From: Thermoanaerobacterium thermosaccharolyticum DSM 571 | Lineage (GTDB): Bacteria; Bacillota; Thermoanaerobacteria; Thermoanaerobacterales; Thermoanaerobacteraceae | Direction: 5' to 3' | Assembly (NCBI RefSeq): GCF_000145615.1 | Contig: NC_014410.1 | Span: forward strand, 1,661,501 to 1,725,500 | Length of the DNA stretch: 64,000 nucleotides | Part shown: piece by piece, positions 25,502 to 34,280 of the stretch | Layout of the letters: each line of letters starts with the position of its first letter | How positions within the stretch are numbered: the stretch's first letter is position 1 | The notes under the pieces: model-generated | Told to the model about the DNA's origin: nothing | Databases searched by the model: none | The model's input: the letters and a program-made list of their open reading frames with translations, nothing else | Position numbers and translations under genes: made by a program

Positions 25502-26608
25502 TTATTCCACCTCAAACAAAATATCATCATATTTTAAACCATCAAAATATTCTTTATATAAAGAAGGTACCTTTATCTTTTTACTAATTATTTCAGCCAA
25601 TTTTATAGCTGCCATGCCACATTTCAATCCGCTTTTTGCTATTATAAGGATTCCGACTCCTAAATTCTCTGTAGGTATTGTTATTGCTGTAGAATCTATC
25701 ATATTTGCAATTTTAAGGAGATATTTTCCAGATTTATTTTGAATATAAGAACCAACTTTACCTAAATTACCTAAAACAGAATCACCTTCTCCAAATAAAT
25801 CAATTGGCCCCTCTTTTGTTATTATAATATCCACATCATTGAAAGCTTTTATAACTTTTTTTATTGAAATACTTCTATCAGTCACATTGCTAAGATCTTC
25901 TTCAATAATGCTTATCTTTTCGTCAGATAGTATCTTTTTCACATCGTTAAGATTTTTATTAACATCTCCTAAAATCGGCAAGTTTATATCTCCTTTTTTT
26001 GGGATACCGACTTTAATATTTTCAAATTCATATTCTTCTTTACTAACAAGTTCTCTAATAACATCTATACAAGTAGTTAGCTCATTAGCTATAATCCCAA
26101 TACCAGGTACAAATTTAATATTATCTGTTGATTTCTTTATTTCTCTTCCTTTAAGTCCTAATCCTTTTGCCATAATCGCCGGCAAATTACACGACATTGC
26201 CGGTGCAAGTACTGACCCTCCGCCATCTGTTCCTATGGCAAAATCATTTATACCAATTAAAACATTAATACACCCAGCACTTGTAGAACCTGTCATAATC
26301 CTACCAGTCAAAGGATTTACTCTGTCAACATCTATAGCTCTTCCACCATTTGCCATGTCATCAACTGTAAGCCAAATGTAATTCCCGCTATTTGTTAATT
26401 TTGTAATATATTTTTTACTAATCTGAGATGTATTTTTTACACCAAAAAAATATAACTTATCGTATTTTTCCAATGACTTCTCAGCATATTCTATAGCTTT
26501 ATAATTAATATATTTTACACTATACCCTTGATTATCTCTAGCTTTATTAATAGCTTTAGCAAGTCTAGCCATTTCTTTAACTTTTAACATATTATTGATT
26601 GTACTCAT
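25502..26608 (-). CDS. Amidase-signature-like protein lacking the catalytic Lys
   Basis: A 368-residue protein with the core of the amidase-signature family: TGSTSAGC (cis-Ser region) and IGTDGGGSVLAPA (Ser nucleophile region). The usual VKD motif that provides the catalytic Lys appears as TVDDMANGG, so the Lys seems replaced by Asp. It is shorter than typical amidases (about 450-500). It stands between yhfT and php with tight spacing (51 bp and zero), so it belongs to the operon, yet E. coli yhf has no such gene as I remember. It may act on an amide with altered chemistry, or bind a substrate. Confidence 0.7.
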   Translation of the reverse strand: MSTINNMLKVKEMARLAKAINKARDNQGYSVKYINYKAIEYAEKSLEKYDKLYFFGVKNTSQISKKYITKLTNSGNYIWLTVDDMANGGRAIDVDRVNPLTGRIMTGSTSAGCINVLIGINDFAIGTDGGGSVLAPAMSCNLPAIMAKGLGLKGREIKKSTDNIKFVPGIGIIANELTTCIDVIRELVSKEEYEFENIKVGIPKKGDINLPILGDVNKNLNDVKKILSDEKISIIEEDLSNVTDRSISIKKVIKAFNDVDIIITKEGPIDLFGEGDSVLGNLGKVGSYIQNKSGKYLLKIANMIDSTAITIPTENLGVGILIIAKSGLKCGMAAIKLAEIISKKIKVPSLYKEYFDGLKYDDILFEVE

Positions 26609-26659
26609 TTTATCACCTTAGTATTCTTTGTAAATAAAGGGGGAAAACTCCCCCTTTTA

Positions 26660-27943
26660 TTATTTAACAGGTGGAACATACAAACCAAATATAGCGAGCA
26701 AATTTACAAGTATTCCAACAATGATGGCTGCCACAGGTCCTACTGCCATTCTAACTACCGGCCTACCTGCTATCTCATTAATTAAGTATATTCCAATGAC
26801 AATAAATATACCAAGACCAGGCAAAGCCATGTTTGCCGCATTTGCACCACCAATCAATAGCGCAACCTCCAAAAGTTGCCCCATAGCAGTCCTTATGTTG
26901 TCAGCAGATTTCTTTATCCCTGGAAACTTATCCATAAATGATGCTATGCCACCTAAAAGATATACTTCTGCTACAATAATTACTAATCCAAGTATCGCTG
27001 CTACAATTGGATTATTAGTGAAAAGCGCCGCAGCAAATATAAATGTCATGCCAACTGGTCCATAAACCCCTGTCGCTATAGCAGTTGTTGCAACAAGTGG
27101 CACAAAGCCAATTGCCCTTGCTAATGCTGCTAAAGCCGCTGCCGAATAATTACCCTTTGACACTAAAGTAAGTGATATAGGATCACCCGCTAGAATATGT
27201 GATGCAGTTGCAGCAGATACAAGTGCACCCATAATTGCAAGAATCCATACATTTTTCTTTATACGTTTCACTCTTTCACTGAAAAGAGTAGCAATATTTG
27301 TTGACCCAGCTTCCTTTTTTTCTGTCATCGCATATATTAGTAATACAATCATACCAGCAAGTAAAGCCATGCCCTCAGGATTCAAAGTTATTTTATTTCC
27401 ACCGACAACAATCGGCGAAAATCTAGCAACTAAAGCGCGAACTAATGCAGAAATCCCTAAAGTTATAAGTCCATTCTTTACGCCATATTGATATGCGATA
27501 GCAAGTGCTGGAAAGGCTGCAAATGCATAAAGTACAGGTGTTCCGACTTGACCCATTGGGTCAAAAAAGTTAACAGGTAATTTTTTAAATATATTAATTA
27601 TCCATTGTAATCCTATAAGAAGTCCTATGCCCCATATTGCTCCTATTACACCAGACACGATATACCCAACTTTTCCTTTTGGCGACCATGTCCCTATAAT
27701 ATCTGTACCAAGTAAAATACTATGAATGAGAAGTATTGTAGCACTTATAGATACAGGTATGCCAAATCCTATAACCAATCCAAAACATAAAGCAAAGCTA
27801 GTTGCTGCCAATTCTGCCTTATTCATTCTTCCCTCAAGGTATTCAGGCATAATAGGTCTAAGACCATCGTTGAATACTGCTATACCACCATTAGCAAGTA
27901 TTGCAGCTAAAGCTCCGATTAAGGCAATTAAAACTATTTTCAA
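26660..27943 (-). CDS. yhfT: YhfT membrane protein
   Basis: A 427-residue polytopic membrane protein with about ten to twelve helices and a charged loop near residues 205-230 (MTEKKEAGSTN...). YhfT is conserved but without assigned activity; it is the only membrane protein of this operon and so the probable transporter. The motif LAGDPISLTL and the end GGANAANMALPGLGIFI recall DUF4311 and DUF4310 respectively, by eye. It follows yhfU by 12 bp. Confidence 0.83.
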   Translation of the reverse strand: MKIVLIALIGALAAILANGGIAVFNDGLRPIMPEYLEGRMNKAELAATSFALCFGLVIGFGIPVSISATILLIHSILLGTDIIGTWSPKGKVGYIVSGVIGAIWGIGLLIGLQWIINIFKKLPVNFFDPMGQVGTPVLYAFAAFPALAIAYQYGVKNGLITLGISALVRALVARFSPIVVGGNKITLNPEGMALLAGMIVLLIYAMTEKKEAGSTNIATLFSERVKRIKKNVWILAIMGALVSAATASHILAGDPISLTLVSKGNYSAAALAALARAIGFVPLVATTAIATGVYGPVGMTFIFAAALFTNNPIVAAILGLVIIVAEVYLLGGIASFMDKFPGIKKSADNIRTAMGQLLEVALLIGGANAANMALPGLGIFIVIGIYLINEIAGRPVVRMAVGPVAAIIVGILVNLLAIFGLYVPPVK

Positions 27944-27955
27944 TTTGTTCTCCTC

Positions 27956-28324
27956 CTATTCCTTATTTTTCAAAATTGCGTTTACGATGTAAGTAATAGC
28001 CTTCTCAATGTGGTCATTTGTAAAACCAAATGCTACTTTGCCGTCGGCTACAGCCTTTAATACATCTTGTTCTTTTGGCGGCTTACCAGGCATTGAAACT
28101 GTTGCGCATTTCTGTGCTGTTAATAATGCCATCGCCATTGCTAATGCACCACCTCCTCCAGTTGAACATGCACCAACGTAATAATCTGCTTTTCCCGTCT
28201 TTACTGCCATAGCAGCCTCAATATCTGATTTTATCTCAACGCTTACATTATCACCTCCTAAATCCTTTATTAATTGCGCTACCTTTTGTTTATCAACAGC
28301 CCCTCCTACAACAAATCTAATCAT
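27956..28324 (-). CDS. yhfU: YhfU (DUF2620), Cys-Gly-rich loop protein
   Basis: A 122-residue soluble protein. It begins MIRFVVGGAVDKQKVAQLI, has ADYYVGACSTGGGGALAMAM at about residues 50-70 and KVAFGFTNDHIEKAI near the end. The Cys plus Gly loop resembles phosphate-binding or phospho-Cys loops. The pattern and order match the SFCGS protein at 13777-14160. Its start overlaps the end of yhfY by four bases. The function is unknown; a carrier or cytoplasmic subunit of the YhfT transporter is my inference. Confidence 0.83.
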   Translation of the reverse strand: MIRFVVGGAVDKQKVAQLIKDLGGDNVSVEIKSDIEAAMAVKTGKADYYVGACSTGGGGALAMAMALLTAQKCATVSMPGKPPKEQDVLKAVADGKVAFGFTNDHIEKAITYIVNAILKNKE

Positions 28325-28695
28325 TTATTACAACCCCTTTCTAACAGATTACATAAATGTAATATTATAAATCTCCTTTCTGACTCCGGTAAAATAGTAT
28401 TAGAAATACCCTCTATTTTCTCCAAAATATCGACCGCTTCTTTATAGCTTAAACACTTTTTTATCTCATCATAAATATCATCATCCAAAACTTCGTTTAC
28501 ATAATTATTATTCTTTACTCTTTGTATCATCATGGCTATATGAGTTATAAACATTTCATACTGTTCATTATTTCTGTAAATCGTATCATACGATTTCAAT
28601 AGATCATCAATTTTTAGTGTCATGCTTAATGTTTCTCTATCTATTGCATTTCCTTTCAATAATATATCTAGCCGCATTGTTATATTGTCATTCAA
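28321..28695 (-). CDS. yhfY: YhfY, stand-alone PRD-domain protein
   Basis: About 124 residues forming one PRD, with the conserved His in MFITHIAMMIQRVKNNN and a second near RFIILHLCNLLE. No nucleic-acid-binding domain is present. I favour the TTG at 28695, since GGAGGG lies six bases before it; the ATG at 28713 lies before that site and the ATG at 28677 is too far from it. It overlaps yhfU by four bases. A PRD protein in an operon without PTS permease suggests control by a PTS partner or by YhfU. Confidence 0.75.
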   Translation of the reverse strand: MNDNITMRLDILLKGNAIDRETLSMTLKIDDLLKSYDTIYRNNEQYEMFITHIAMMIQRVKNNNYVNEVLDDDIYDEIKKCLSYKEAVDILEKIEGISNTILPESERRFIILHLCNLLERGCNK

Positions 28696-28710
28696 TATTA
28701 TCCCTCCGAA

Positions 28711-28734
28711 CATTTTACTGTATTTTGTATATTA
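28711..28734. promoter_or_regulatory. Candidate YhfZ operator 2
   Basis: TATTTTGTATATT at 28721-28733 is shared exactly with the site upstream of yhfZ. The left arm is degenerate (CATTTTAC for CAATATAC). It lies directly before yhfY, between regulator gene and structural genes. Confidence 0.5.
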
Positions 28735-28756
28735 CTTTATTATAAATTTTTTAAAT

Positions 28757-29686
28757 TTAATACTCAGGAAAGATCTCATTTAATAAAACTTTTCTTTGAA
28801 TATCAATAACCTCTTTCTTATTAACAAATCTCTCTATAATTTTATCAATTCCCCAATTATCTTTTAGTACAACAAGTACAGCTTTTGTATTATCTTCATT
28901 TAATTCTTTAGTTTTTTTATTTTTAAGCGGAACATTTTTAATTGAAAGTCCTCTATCTTCTATTTCATCGTAATTCCAAATTGCTGCATCGACACTTTTA
29001 TTAATTATATTGCTTATTATTTGATTATATGATTGTTCTACAAACTCTACTTCTTTATCTTGGCATTCATAACATGTCAAAATAAAATGATCGATAGATG
29101 TCGGATCAAGCGCCACTCTCATTCCATTTTCTATTTCTTCTTTATCATTTTCTGCAAATATTATTTTATGCGCTCCAACATAAGTATTCAATCCAAAATC
29201 TGTAACAATCTTTATATTTCTGCCCGCTTCAATGTTCAATTTTGCAGCAAGCATTGATAATATTGCAAAATCATACTTCCCATTTTCTAGTGCGTCTATT
29301 CTTCTCTCGCTTCCTCTCATATATGCCATATTAAATGGTATGTTTTCCCTTTCAAAGGCTTTATATATACCGGTAGCAAGTCCCTCATATCTTTTAGAAT
29401 ATGGCAAAGGCATAACACCAGATATTATTGGTAGACCTGCATAATCCCATAGCTTCTTATAATTTATATTTTCTACAAATGTTCCAAGATGTCCTCTTGG
29501 ATCTAATTTAATAGCATCATTATCTTCTAAATATTTTATTGCCGATTGTATTGTCCCTCTGCCTAGGTCAAACTTTTTTGAATATTCTCCAATTGTTAGA
29601 ATCCTTTCACCCTTTTTTATAGATAGAAGTTCTCTGGATAATAGAGTTACCGCTATGCCATTCTTTGTTAGTAAATCTTTAATCAT
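28757..29686 (-). CDS. yhfZ: YhfZ transcriptional regulator
   Basis: A 309-residue regulator. The first 70 residues are a GntR-like winged helix (RILTIGEYSKKFDLGRGTIQSAIKYLED). The rest looks like a periplasmic-binding-protein fold (GLATGIYKAFERENIPFNMAYMRGSERRIDALENGKYDFAILS), fit to bind a small ligand. It is the first gene of the yhf operon. A palindrome lies 16 bp before its start and a related one before yhfY, so it probably controls both itself and the operon. Its ligand is unknown. Confidence 0.83.
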   Translation of the reverse strand: MIKDLLTKNGIAVTLLSRELLSIKKGERILTIGEYSKKFDLGRGTIQSAIKYLEDNDAIKLDPRGHLGTFVENINYKKLWDYAGLPIISGVMPLPYSKRYEGLATGIYKAFERENIPFNMAYMRGSERRIDALENGKYDFAILSMLAAKLNIEAGRNIKIVTDFGLNTYVGAHKIIFAENDKEEIENGMRVALDPTSIDHFILTCYECQDKEVEFVEQSYNQIISNIINKSVDAAIWNYDEIEDRGLSIKNVPLKNKKTKELNEDNTKAVLVVLKDNWGIDKIIERFVNKKEVIDIQRKVLLNEIFPEY

Positions 29687-29701
29687 TTATTTCACCTTAA
29701 A

Positions 29702-29725
29702 CAATATACTATATTTTGTATATTG
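29702..29725. promoter_or_regulatory. Candidate YhfZ operator 1
   Basis: CAATATAC and GTATATTG form perfect 8-bp inverted arms around an 8-bp AT spacer, 16 bp before yhfZ. The right half recurs before yhfY. Confidence 0.6.
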
Positions 29726-29805
29726 ATATTATAGCATTTATTTTAGATCATTGCAAGAATAATTTTTAATATCTGTAATTATTCTGTGATAATTTCATAT
29801 TGAAT

Positions 29806-29945
29806 TTATTCTGATAAAATGTCATGTATGAGATAGGAGATATTCAATATGACTCAAAAAGAAATAACTCGTCTTAGAAAAAATAAAGTTATTAAAAAAT
29901 TTATGCTGAATATAATGATAGCAATTATACCATATTTAATTACGT
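29806..29945 (+). pseudogene. N-terminal remnant of a transposase, probably ISNCY type
   Basis: A short plus-strand ORF from 29849 reads MTQKEITRLRKNKVIKKF, like the first residues of ISNCY-type transposases, then degenerates. Its 5' flank TTATTCTGATAAAATGTCAT (29806-29825) recurs at 60082-60101, which suggests an IS end. It runs into repeat copy B. Confidence 0.45.
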
Positions 29946-30155
29946 CATTAAATAAAAAAATACCTGTTTTTGTACAGGCATATTAATATTCTGATACGTA
30001 CATTTTACCGCATTTTTTACACTGAATTACACAGTGCTGCACGCTGTCGTCCTAAAATTAGTCTGCCTTAACAGGTTCAATTGCAAGTGTTATAAGTACA
30101 TTTTAGCCACATGTACACGGATTTAAAGGTTCTATATAATCTTACACGATTTATA
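29940..30155 (-). repeat. Dispersed repeat copy B: dead zinc-ribbon ORF plus terminator
   Basis: Second copy of the element at 6264-6475. On minus it shows NPCTCG (30106-30123), NVLITLAIEPVKAD, then CKKCGKMYVSEY and a stop near 29998-30020. It has in-frame stops after CTCG and after KAD. The hairpin CCTGT-ACAAAA-ACAGG followed by a T-rich tail lies near 29950-29980. The second Cys pair is better kept here than in copy A. Confidence 0.55.
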
Positions 30156-30391
30156 TGATATTTTATCAAATAAAATTCAATATAACATTACATAGAATAA
30201 TTACATTTTTGACTCTCAGCTTTAGAAATTTACCTCATCTTTATTTAAGTTTCGGACATGTAATTACCTTACAATGATTTTTCTAATTTCAATATAATCA
30301 TTATAACGAATGATTGATGGTCTAAAAAGGTATTTCCCTGTACCTACATATTTTCACTGTCTGCAAAAACTATTAGCTAAGTTTCTAAATA

Positions 30392-31306
30392 TTAGTTTAA
30401 CTTATTTAGTTCTACCGCAATTTTTGCACCTACTATGGCATTATTCTTTACCAGTTCAATATTTGCTTTTAAGCTATCACCAGATGTTATATCCTTAATT
30501 TTCTCAAGAAGAAATGGTGTTAATTTCTTACCTTTAATATTGTTTGCATCTGCTTCTTCCAAAGCTTTATATATTGCTTTTTCAATATATTCTCTATTCA
30601 TTGAATACTCTTCAGGTATAGGATTTGCGATGATTAACCCACCCTTCAATCCAATGTCCCATTTAACTTTTATAATTTTAGCTGCTTCGACTTCATCATT
30701 TATCATATAATCAACTTTAAGACCACTATTTCTAGTATAAAAAGCCGGCAGTTCATCTGTTTTGAAGCCTAAAACAGGGACACCTTGTGTTTCAAGATAT
30801 TCAAGTGTTAATGGCAAGTCGAGTATAGCTTTTGCACCGGAACATATCACGGCTACATTTGTTTTCGCAAGCTCTTGCAAATCCGCGGAAATATCAAAAG
30901 TATGTTCAGCGCCTCTATGCACCCCGCCAATTCCTCCAGTTACAAATATCTTTATTCCGGCTAAGCTTGCACAGATCATTGTTGCGGAAACAGTCGTAGC
31001 AGCGCTTAGACCTTTTGATATTACTGGTGGGATATCCCTCCTACTAGCTTTCAAAATATCTTTTGATGTTGCTAAGAATTCTAATTCTTTTTTATTTATT
31101 CCAATTTTTATTTTACCATCGATTATTGCTATCGTTGCTGGAACAGCACCATTATCCCTAACTATATCCTCGAGCATATTGGCTGTTTTTATATTCTCTG
31201 GATATGGCATTCCATGTGAAATAATGGTTGATTCAAGAGCAACAACCGGAAGTCCTTTATCAATCGCGTTTTTAACTTCTTCATTTATTTCTAAATATTT
31301 ATACAT
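30392..31306 (-). CDS. psuG: Pseudouridine-5'-phosphate glycosidase
   Basis: A 304-residue enzyme of the PsuG/IndA family, which splits pseudouridine 5'-phosphate into uracil and ribose 5-phosphate. Family residues are visible: Glu in [15 protein letters not shown] (about 26), Lys in [15 protein letters not shown] region, the metal-site stretch [20 protein letters not shown], and Lys in [18 protein letters not shown]. Its start overlaps the end of psuK by eight bases, so they are translated together. The gene is complete and of normal length. Confidence 0.95.
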   Translation of the reverse strand: MYKYLEINEEVKNAIDKGLPVVALESTIISHGMPYPENIKTANMLEDIVRDNGAVPATIAIIDGKIKIGINKKELEFLATSKDILKASRRDIPPVISKGLSAATTVSATMICASLAGIKIFVTGGIGGVHRGAEHTFDISADLQELAKTNVAVICSGAKAILDLPLTLEYLETQGVPVLGFKTDELPAFYTRNSGLKVDYMINDEVEAAKIIKVKWDIGLKGGLIIANPIPEEYSMNREYIEKAIYKALEEADANNIKGKKLTPFLLEKIKDITSGDSLKANIELVKNNAIVGAKIAVELNKLN

Positions 31307-32414
31307 ACTTATTCTCCTTTACAATTCTATCTAAAATTTTTCTATTAAGAAATGGATTTACAGATTCAGATGATGATAATGTAAATGTTGCAGCGGCTAT
31401 TCCATATCTCACAGAATCTTCTATAGACATATCATTAATAATACCATAGATAAAACCGGCTGTTAATGCATCACCCGCACCAGTTGCATCAATGACATTG
31501 ACCTTATATGAATCTACATATCCTTCATACTCATTTGAGCTTAAATAAACACCTCTTTCACCAAGCGTTACAATAACATTTTTTGTACCCAATTTTCTTA
31601 TTTCTTTTGTTACTTTTATCATATCATTATCATTAATTATCTCGGTTTCTAATAATGATCCCAATTCATCTCGATTTGGTGTGATATAATCTATATTACC
31701 CAGTACTTTCTTTAATTTTTTCGATTTATCAATAGAAACTGGTTCCGCAAGTACAGGTATATTCTTTCTTGCACATGCATCCACAACATATTCAATAGAT
31801 GATTCAGGAATATTTGTATCTATGACTACAATTCTACTGTTATTAATAATATCTATCTTTTTTTCAAGATATTTAACATTTAGTTCTTCTAAAACTTCCA
31901 TCCCTGATATTGCAATATCCATATTACCTGTATTATCGATAATTGCTAAATATATTCCGGTGTGTTTTGTATCTGAGGTAGCGATGTGTTCACAATTAAC
32001 GCCAGTTTTTCTTGTCTCTGTTATAATTCTTTTACCTTCATCGTCATTTCCTATTATACTCAAAAAAGTTACAGGGACATCTAGTAACGCAAGGTTGTTA
32101 GCTATATTTCTTCCTACTCCGCCAAGAGTAATCTCGACATGGCCAGGATTTGAAGTATACTTTTTTAGAGTATCAAATGTCATACCTTTTATGTCAATGT
32201 TAGCTCCACCTATTACAGTCACACCTTTTTTGTCGTTTACTACATATCCTCTTCCGTTTATAAATCCTTTTTTAATCAAATTAGCAATATGACCTGCAAC
32301 AGCTGAACGGCTGATACCAATCGTATTTGCAAGCTCTTCCTGTGATACCATTGGATTTGATTTAATGTGCTCGTATATTTCCTTTTCTCTTTTAGTTAAT
32401 GACACTTCCACCAC
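31299..32414 (-). CDS. psuK: Pseudouridine kinase with N-terminal HTH
   Basis: A 371-residue protein. Residues 1-60 are a winged helix ([29 protein letters not shown]); the rest is a PfkB sugar kinase with [12 protein letters not shown] at the start and the catalytic signature [15 protein letters not shown]. It phosphorylates pseudouridine for PsuG. The HTH fusion is common in PsuK-like kinases and suggests self-regulation; a perfect 10-bp palindrome lies just after the -10 box upstream. Kinase type is firm; pseudouridine is inferred from psuG. Confidence 0.9.
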   Translation of the reverse strand: MVEVSLTKREKEIYEHIKSNPMVSQEELANTIGISRSAVAGHIANLIKKGFINGRGYVVNDKKGVTVIGGANIDIKGMTFDTLKKYTSNPGHVEITLGGVGRNIANNLALLDVPVTFLSIIGNDDEGKRIITETRKTGVNCEHIATSDTKHTGIYLAIIDNTGNMDIAISGMEVLEELNVKYLEKKIDIINNSRIVVIDTNIPESSIEYVVDACARKNIPVLAEPVSIDKSKKLKKVLGNIDYITPNRDELGSLLETEIINDNDMIKVTKEIRKLGTKNVIVTLGERGVYLSSNEYEGYVDSYKVNVIDATGAGDALTAGFIYGIINDMSIEDSVRYGIAAATFTLSSSESVNPFLNRKILDRIVKENKYV

Positions 32415-32442
32415 CGCCTAAACATTTGCTTGCTTATTAAAC

Positions 32443-32483
32443 ACTTGCAAGTATATTATAACACAATACTTATAACACGTAAA
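32443..32483 (-). promoter_or_regulatory. psuKG promoter with palindromic operator
   Basis: On minus: -35 TTTACG at 32478-32483, 17-bp spacer, -10 TATAAT at 32455-32460, then the palindrome ACTTGCAAGT at 32443-32452 in the initial transcribed region. The HTH domain of PsuK is a likely ligand. Confidence 0.6.
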
Positions 32484-32589
32484 TAAAAATATTTTACTTC
32501 AATCATTAAATTATTATGAGGTTTGCTGTAAAACTCAACCACCACCTGCTAAAGCTGTTTGATATGTTTCCCTCAAAGTAGACAGTAAA

Positions 32590-32629
32590 AATAAAGAATG
32601 CTGATACAATTTTTATGTGTACCAGCATC
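32590..32629 (-). terminator. Terminator after the ECF genes
   Basis: On minus, ATGCTGGTACA and TGTATCAGCAT pair in an 11-bp stem (one mismatch) with a T-rich tail TCTTTATTTTT. It follows ecfA2 by under 10 bp, so psuKG relies on its own promoter. Confidence 0.8.
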
Positions 32630-32635
32630 TTTTAG

Positions 32636-33445
32636 TCATTTCTGTCTTAATGATTGTTTACTTTCAATGAATTCTTCTACGGTCAAAAACGTATCCTTAT
32701 ATCCTAATTTATTGCATAATTGAGTTATATGAGGAGGCTCGAGATATGCGCTATAGAGTATATCCGCATGAGAATAAACTTCTTTCGTATTCCCGTCCAT
32801 TAATACTTTACCGTTTTGAAATACTATCACTCTTTCAAACGATTCTGCTACAAAATCCATATCGTGAATTATAGTAAGCACGAGTTTTCCGTTTTCTGTA
32901 AGATTTTTAATTATTGCCTTTATTTTCTCCCTTCCGACATAATCTTGGGCTATTGTAGGTTCATCAAATATGATTATTTCAGGTTTCATAGCGATTATAG
33001 ATGCTATGCTTATAAGCTTCCTTTCTGATAAGCTAAGGTCATATGGATTTTTATTATAGATGTCTTTACATCCTACCATTTCCAAAGCTTTAATAGAATT
33101 TTCTTCAGCTTCTTCATGATCCTGTCCTATATTTAACGGGCCAAACATTACTTCATCTAAAACTTTATTCTTAAAAATCTGGTCATTCGGGTTTTGAAAA
33201 ACCAATCCTACATATTTTGCAAGTTCTGCAGCAGTTGTCTCTTTAGTATTCTTGCCTAATATCAAAATATCACCTGTGTCAGGTTTTAAAAGACCTTTTA
33301 ACAGTTTTACAAAAGTAGTCTTCCCAGCACCATTTTGCCCTATTATAGCAGTAGATTCTTTATCAAATGACAGATTTATGCCTTTTAATATTTCTTCGCC
33401 TTTATTATATGAAAAATGTAAATCTTTAACTTCTATCCTACCCAT
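32636..33445 (-). CDS. ecfA2: ECF transporter ATPase, second subunit
   Basis: A 269-residue ABC ATPase with Walker A IGQNGAGKTTFVK, Q-loop VFQNPNDQIF, Walker B IIIFDEPTIAQ and a His switch in TIIHDMDF. The usual LSGGQ signature is altered to DLSLSERKL, a change often seen in one of two paired ATPases. Its start overlaps ecfA1 by eight bases. With EcfA1, EcfT and the S protein it forms an energy-coupling-factor importer. Confidence 0.9.
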   Translation of the reverse strand: MGRIEVKDLHFSYNKGEEILKGINLSFDKESTAIIGQNGAGKTTFVKLLKGLLKPDTGDILILGKNTKETTAAELAKYVGLVFQNPNDQIFKNKVLDEVMFGPLNIGQDHEEAEENSIKALEMVGCKDIYNKNPYDLSLSERKLISIASIIAMKPEIIIFDEPTIAQDYVGREKIKAIIKNLTENGKLVLTIIHDMDFVAESFERVIVFQNGKVLMDGNTKEVYSHADILYSAYLEPPHITQLCNKLGYKDTFLTVEEFIESKQSLRQK

Positions 33446-34280
33446 TTATTTTCACCACCGCATCGTATGCCTCATCTAAGGTCACAGGATAAAAACCTTC
33501 TTCATCCTTTATATCAAATGCTCTACAAATCCTTGTGAATGCAGGAGCTAAAACTCCGTATTCTTTTAAATCCCCTCTTGAAAAAACTTTTTTAGGTGTA
33601 TCAAAATCGATAATCTTTCCTTGATGCATCAACATAACTCTGTCAGAATATCGAGCAATCTTTTCAATTTTATGCTCAACCATTATAACCGTCATGCCTT
33701 CATGGCTTAAAGCCTGAATAGCTTTAAAAACCTCTTCAGATCCTTGAGGGTCAAGTTGGGATGTAGGCTCATCCAATACTATTATTTCTGGTTTCATTGC
33801 AATGATGCCGGCAATTGCCATCCTCTGCATCTGACCTCCAGATAGATCAAAAGGATTTCTATCTTTATATTTATATATATCAAGCAGAGATAATGCATAA
33901 TCTATTCTATCAATCATTTCATTTCTGCTTAATCCCATATTCTCAAGCCCAAATGCTATTTCTTCATAAACCGTAAGCTTTGCTCCTGTAACCTGTGTAA
34001 ACGGATTTTGAAATACCATGCCTACTTTTAATGCTAACTCACTTATATCGCTTTTAAGTACTTCTTTCCCATCAATCAATACTTTACCGCCGTAAGCTCC
34101 ACGGTAAAAATGCGGCACCAATCCAACTAAAGACTGGCATAGAGTGGACTTTCCAGCAAGGTTTTGACCTATAATACCTATGAATTCTCCTTCATTTACT
34201 TCAAATGAAACACCATCTAATGCAAGCTTATCAGTTAACGGATATTTATATTTCAAATTTTCAACAACTATCTTTTTCAT
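33438..34280 (-). CDS. ecfA1: ECF transporter ATPase, first subunit
   Basis: About 280 residues with Walker A IGQNLAGKSTLCQ, Q-loop VFQNPFTQVTG, a proper signature DLSGGQMQRM, Walker B IIVLDEPTSQLDP and the switch MVEHKIEK. I choose the ATG at 34280, which overlaps the ecfT stop in an ATGA arrangement; an upstream start at 34328 would lie inside ecfT. It pairs with the EcfA2-type subunit. Confidence 0.9.
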   Translation of the reverse strand: MKKIVVENLKYKYPLTDKLALDGVSFEVNEGEFIGIIGQNLAGKSTLCQSLVGLVPHFYRGAYGGKVLIDGKEVLKSDISELALKVGMVFQNPFTQVTGAKLTVYEEIAFGLENMGLSRNEMIDRIDYALSLLDIYKYKDRNPFDLSGGQMQRMAIAGIIAMKPEIIVLDEPTSQLDPQGSEEVFKAIQALSHEGMTVIMVEHKIEKIARYSDRVMLMHQGKIIDFDTPKKVFSRGDLKEYGVLAPAFTRICRAFDIKDEEGFYPVTLDEAYDAVVKING

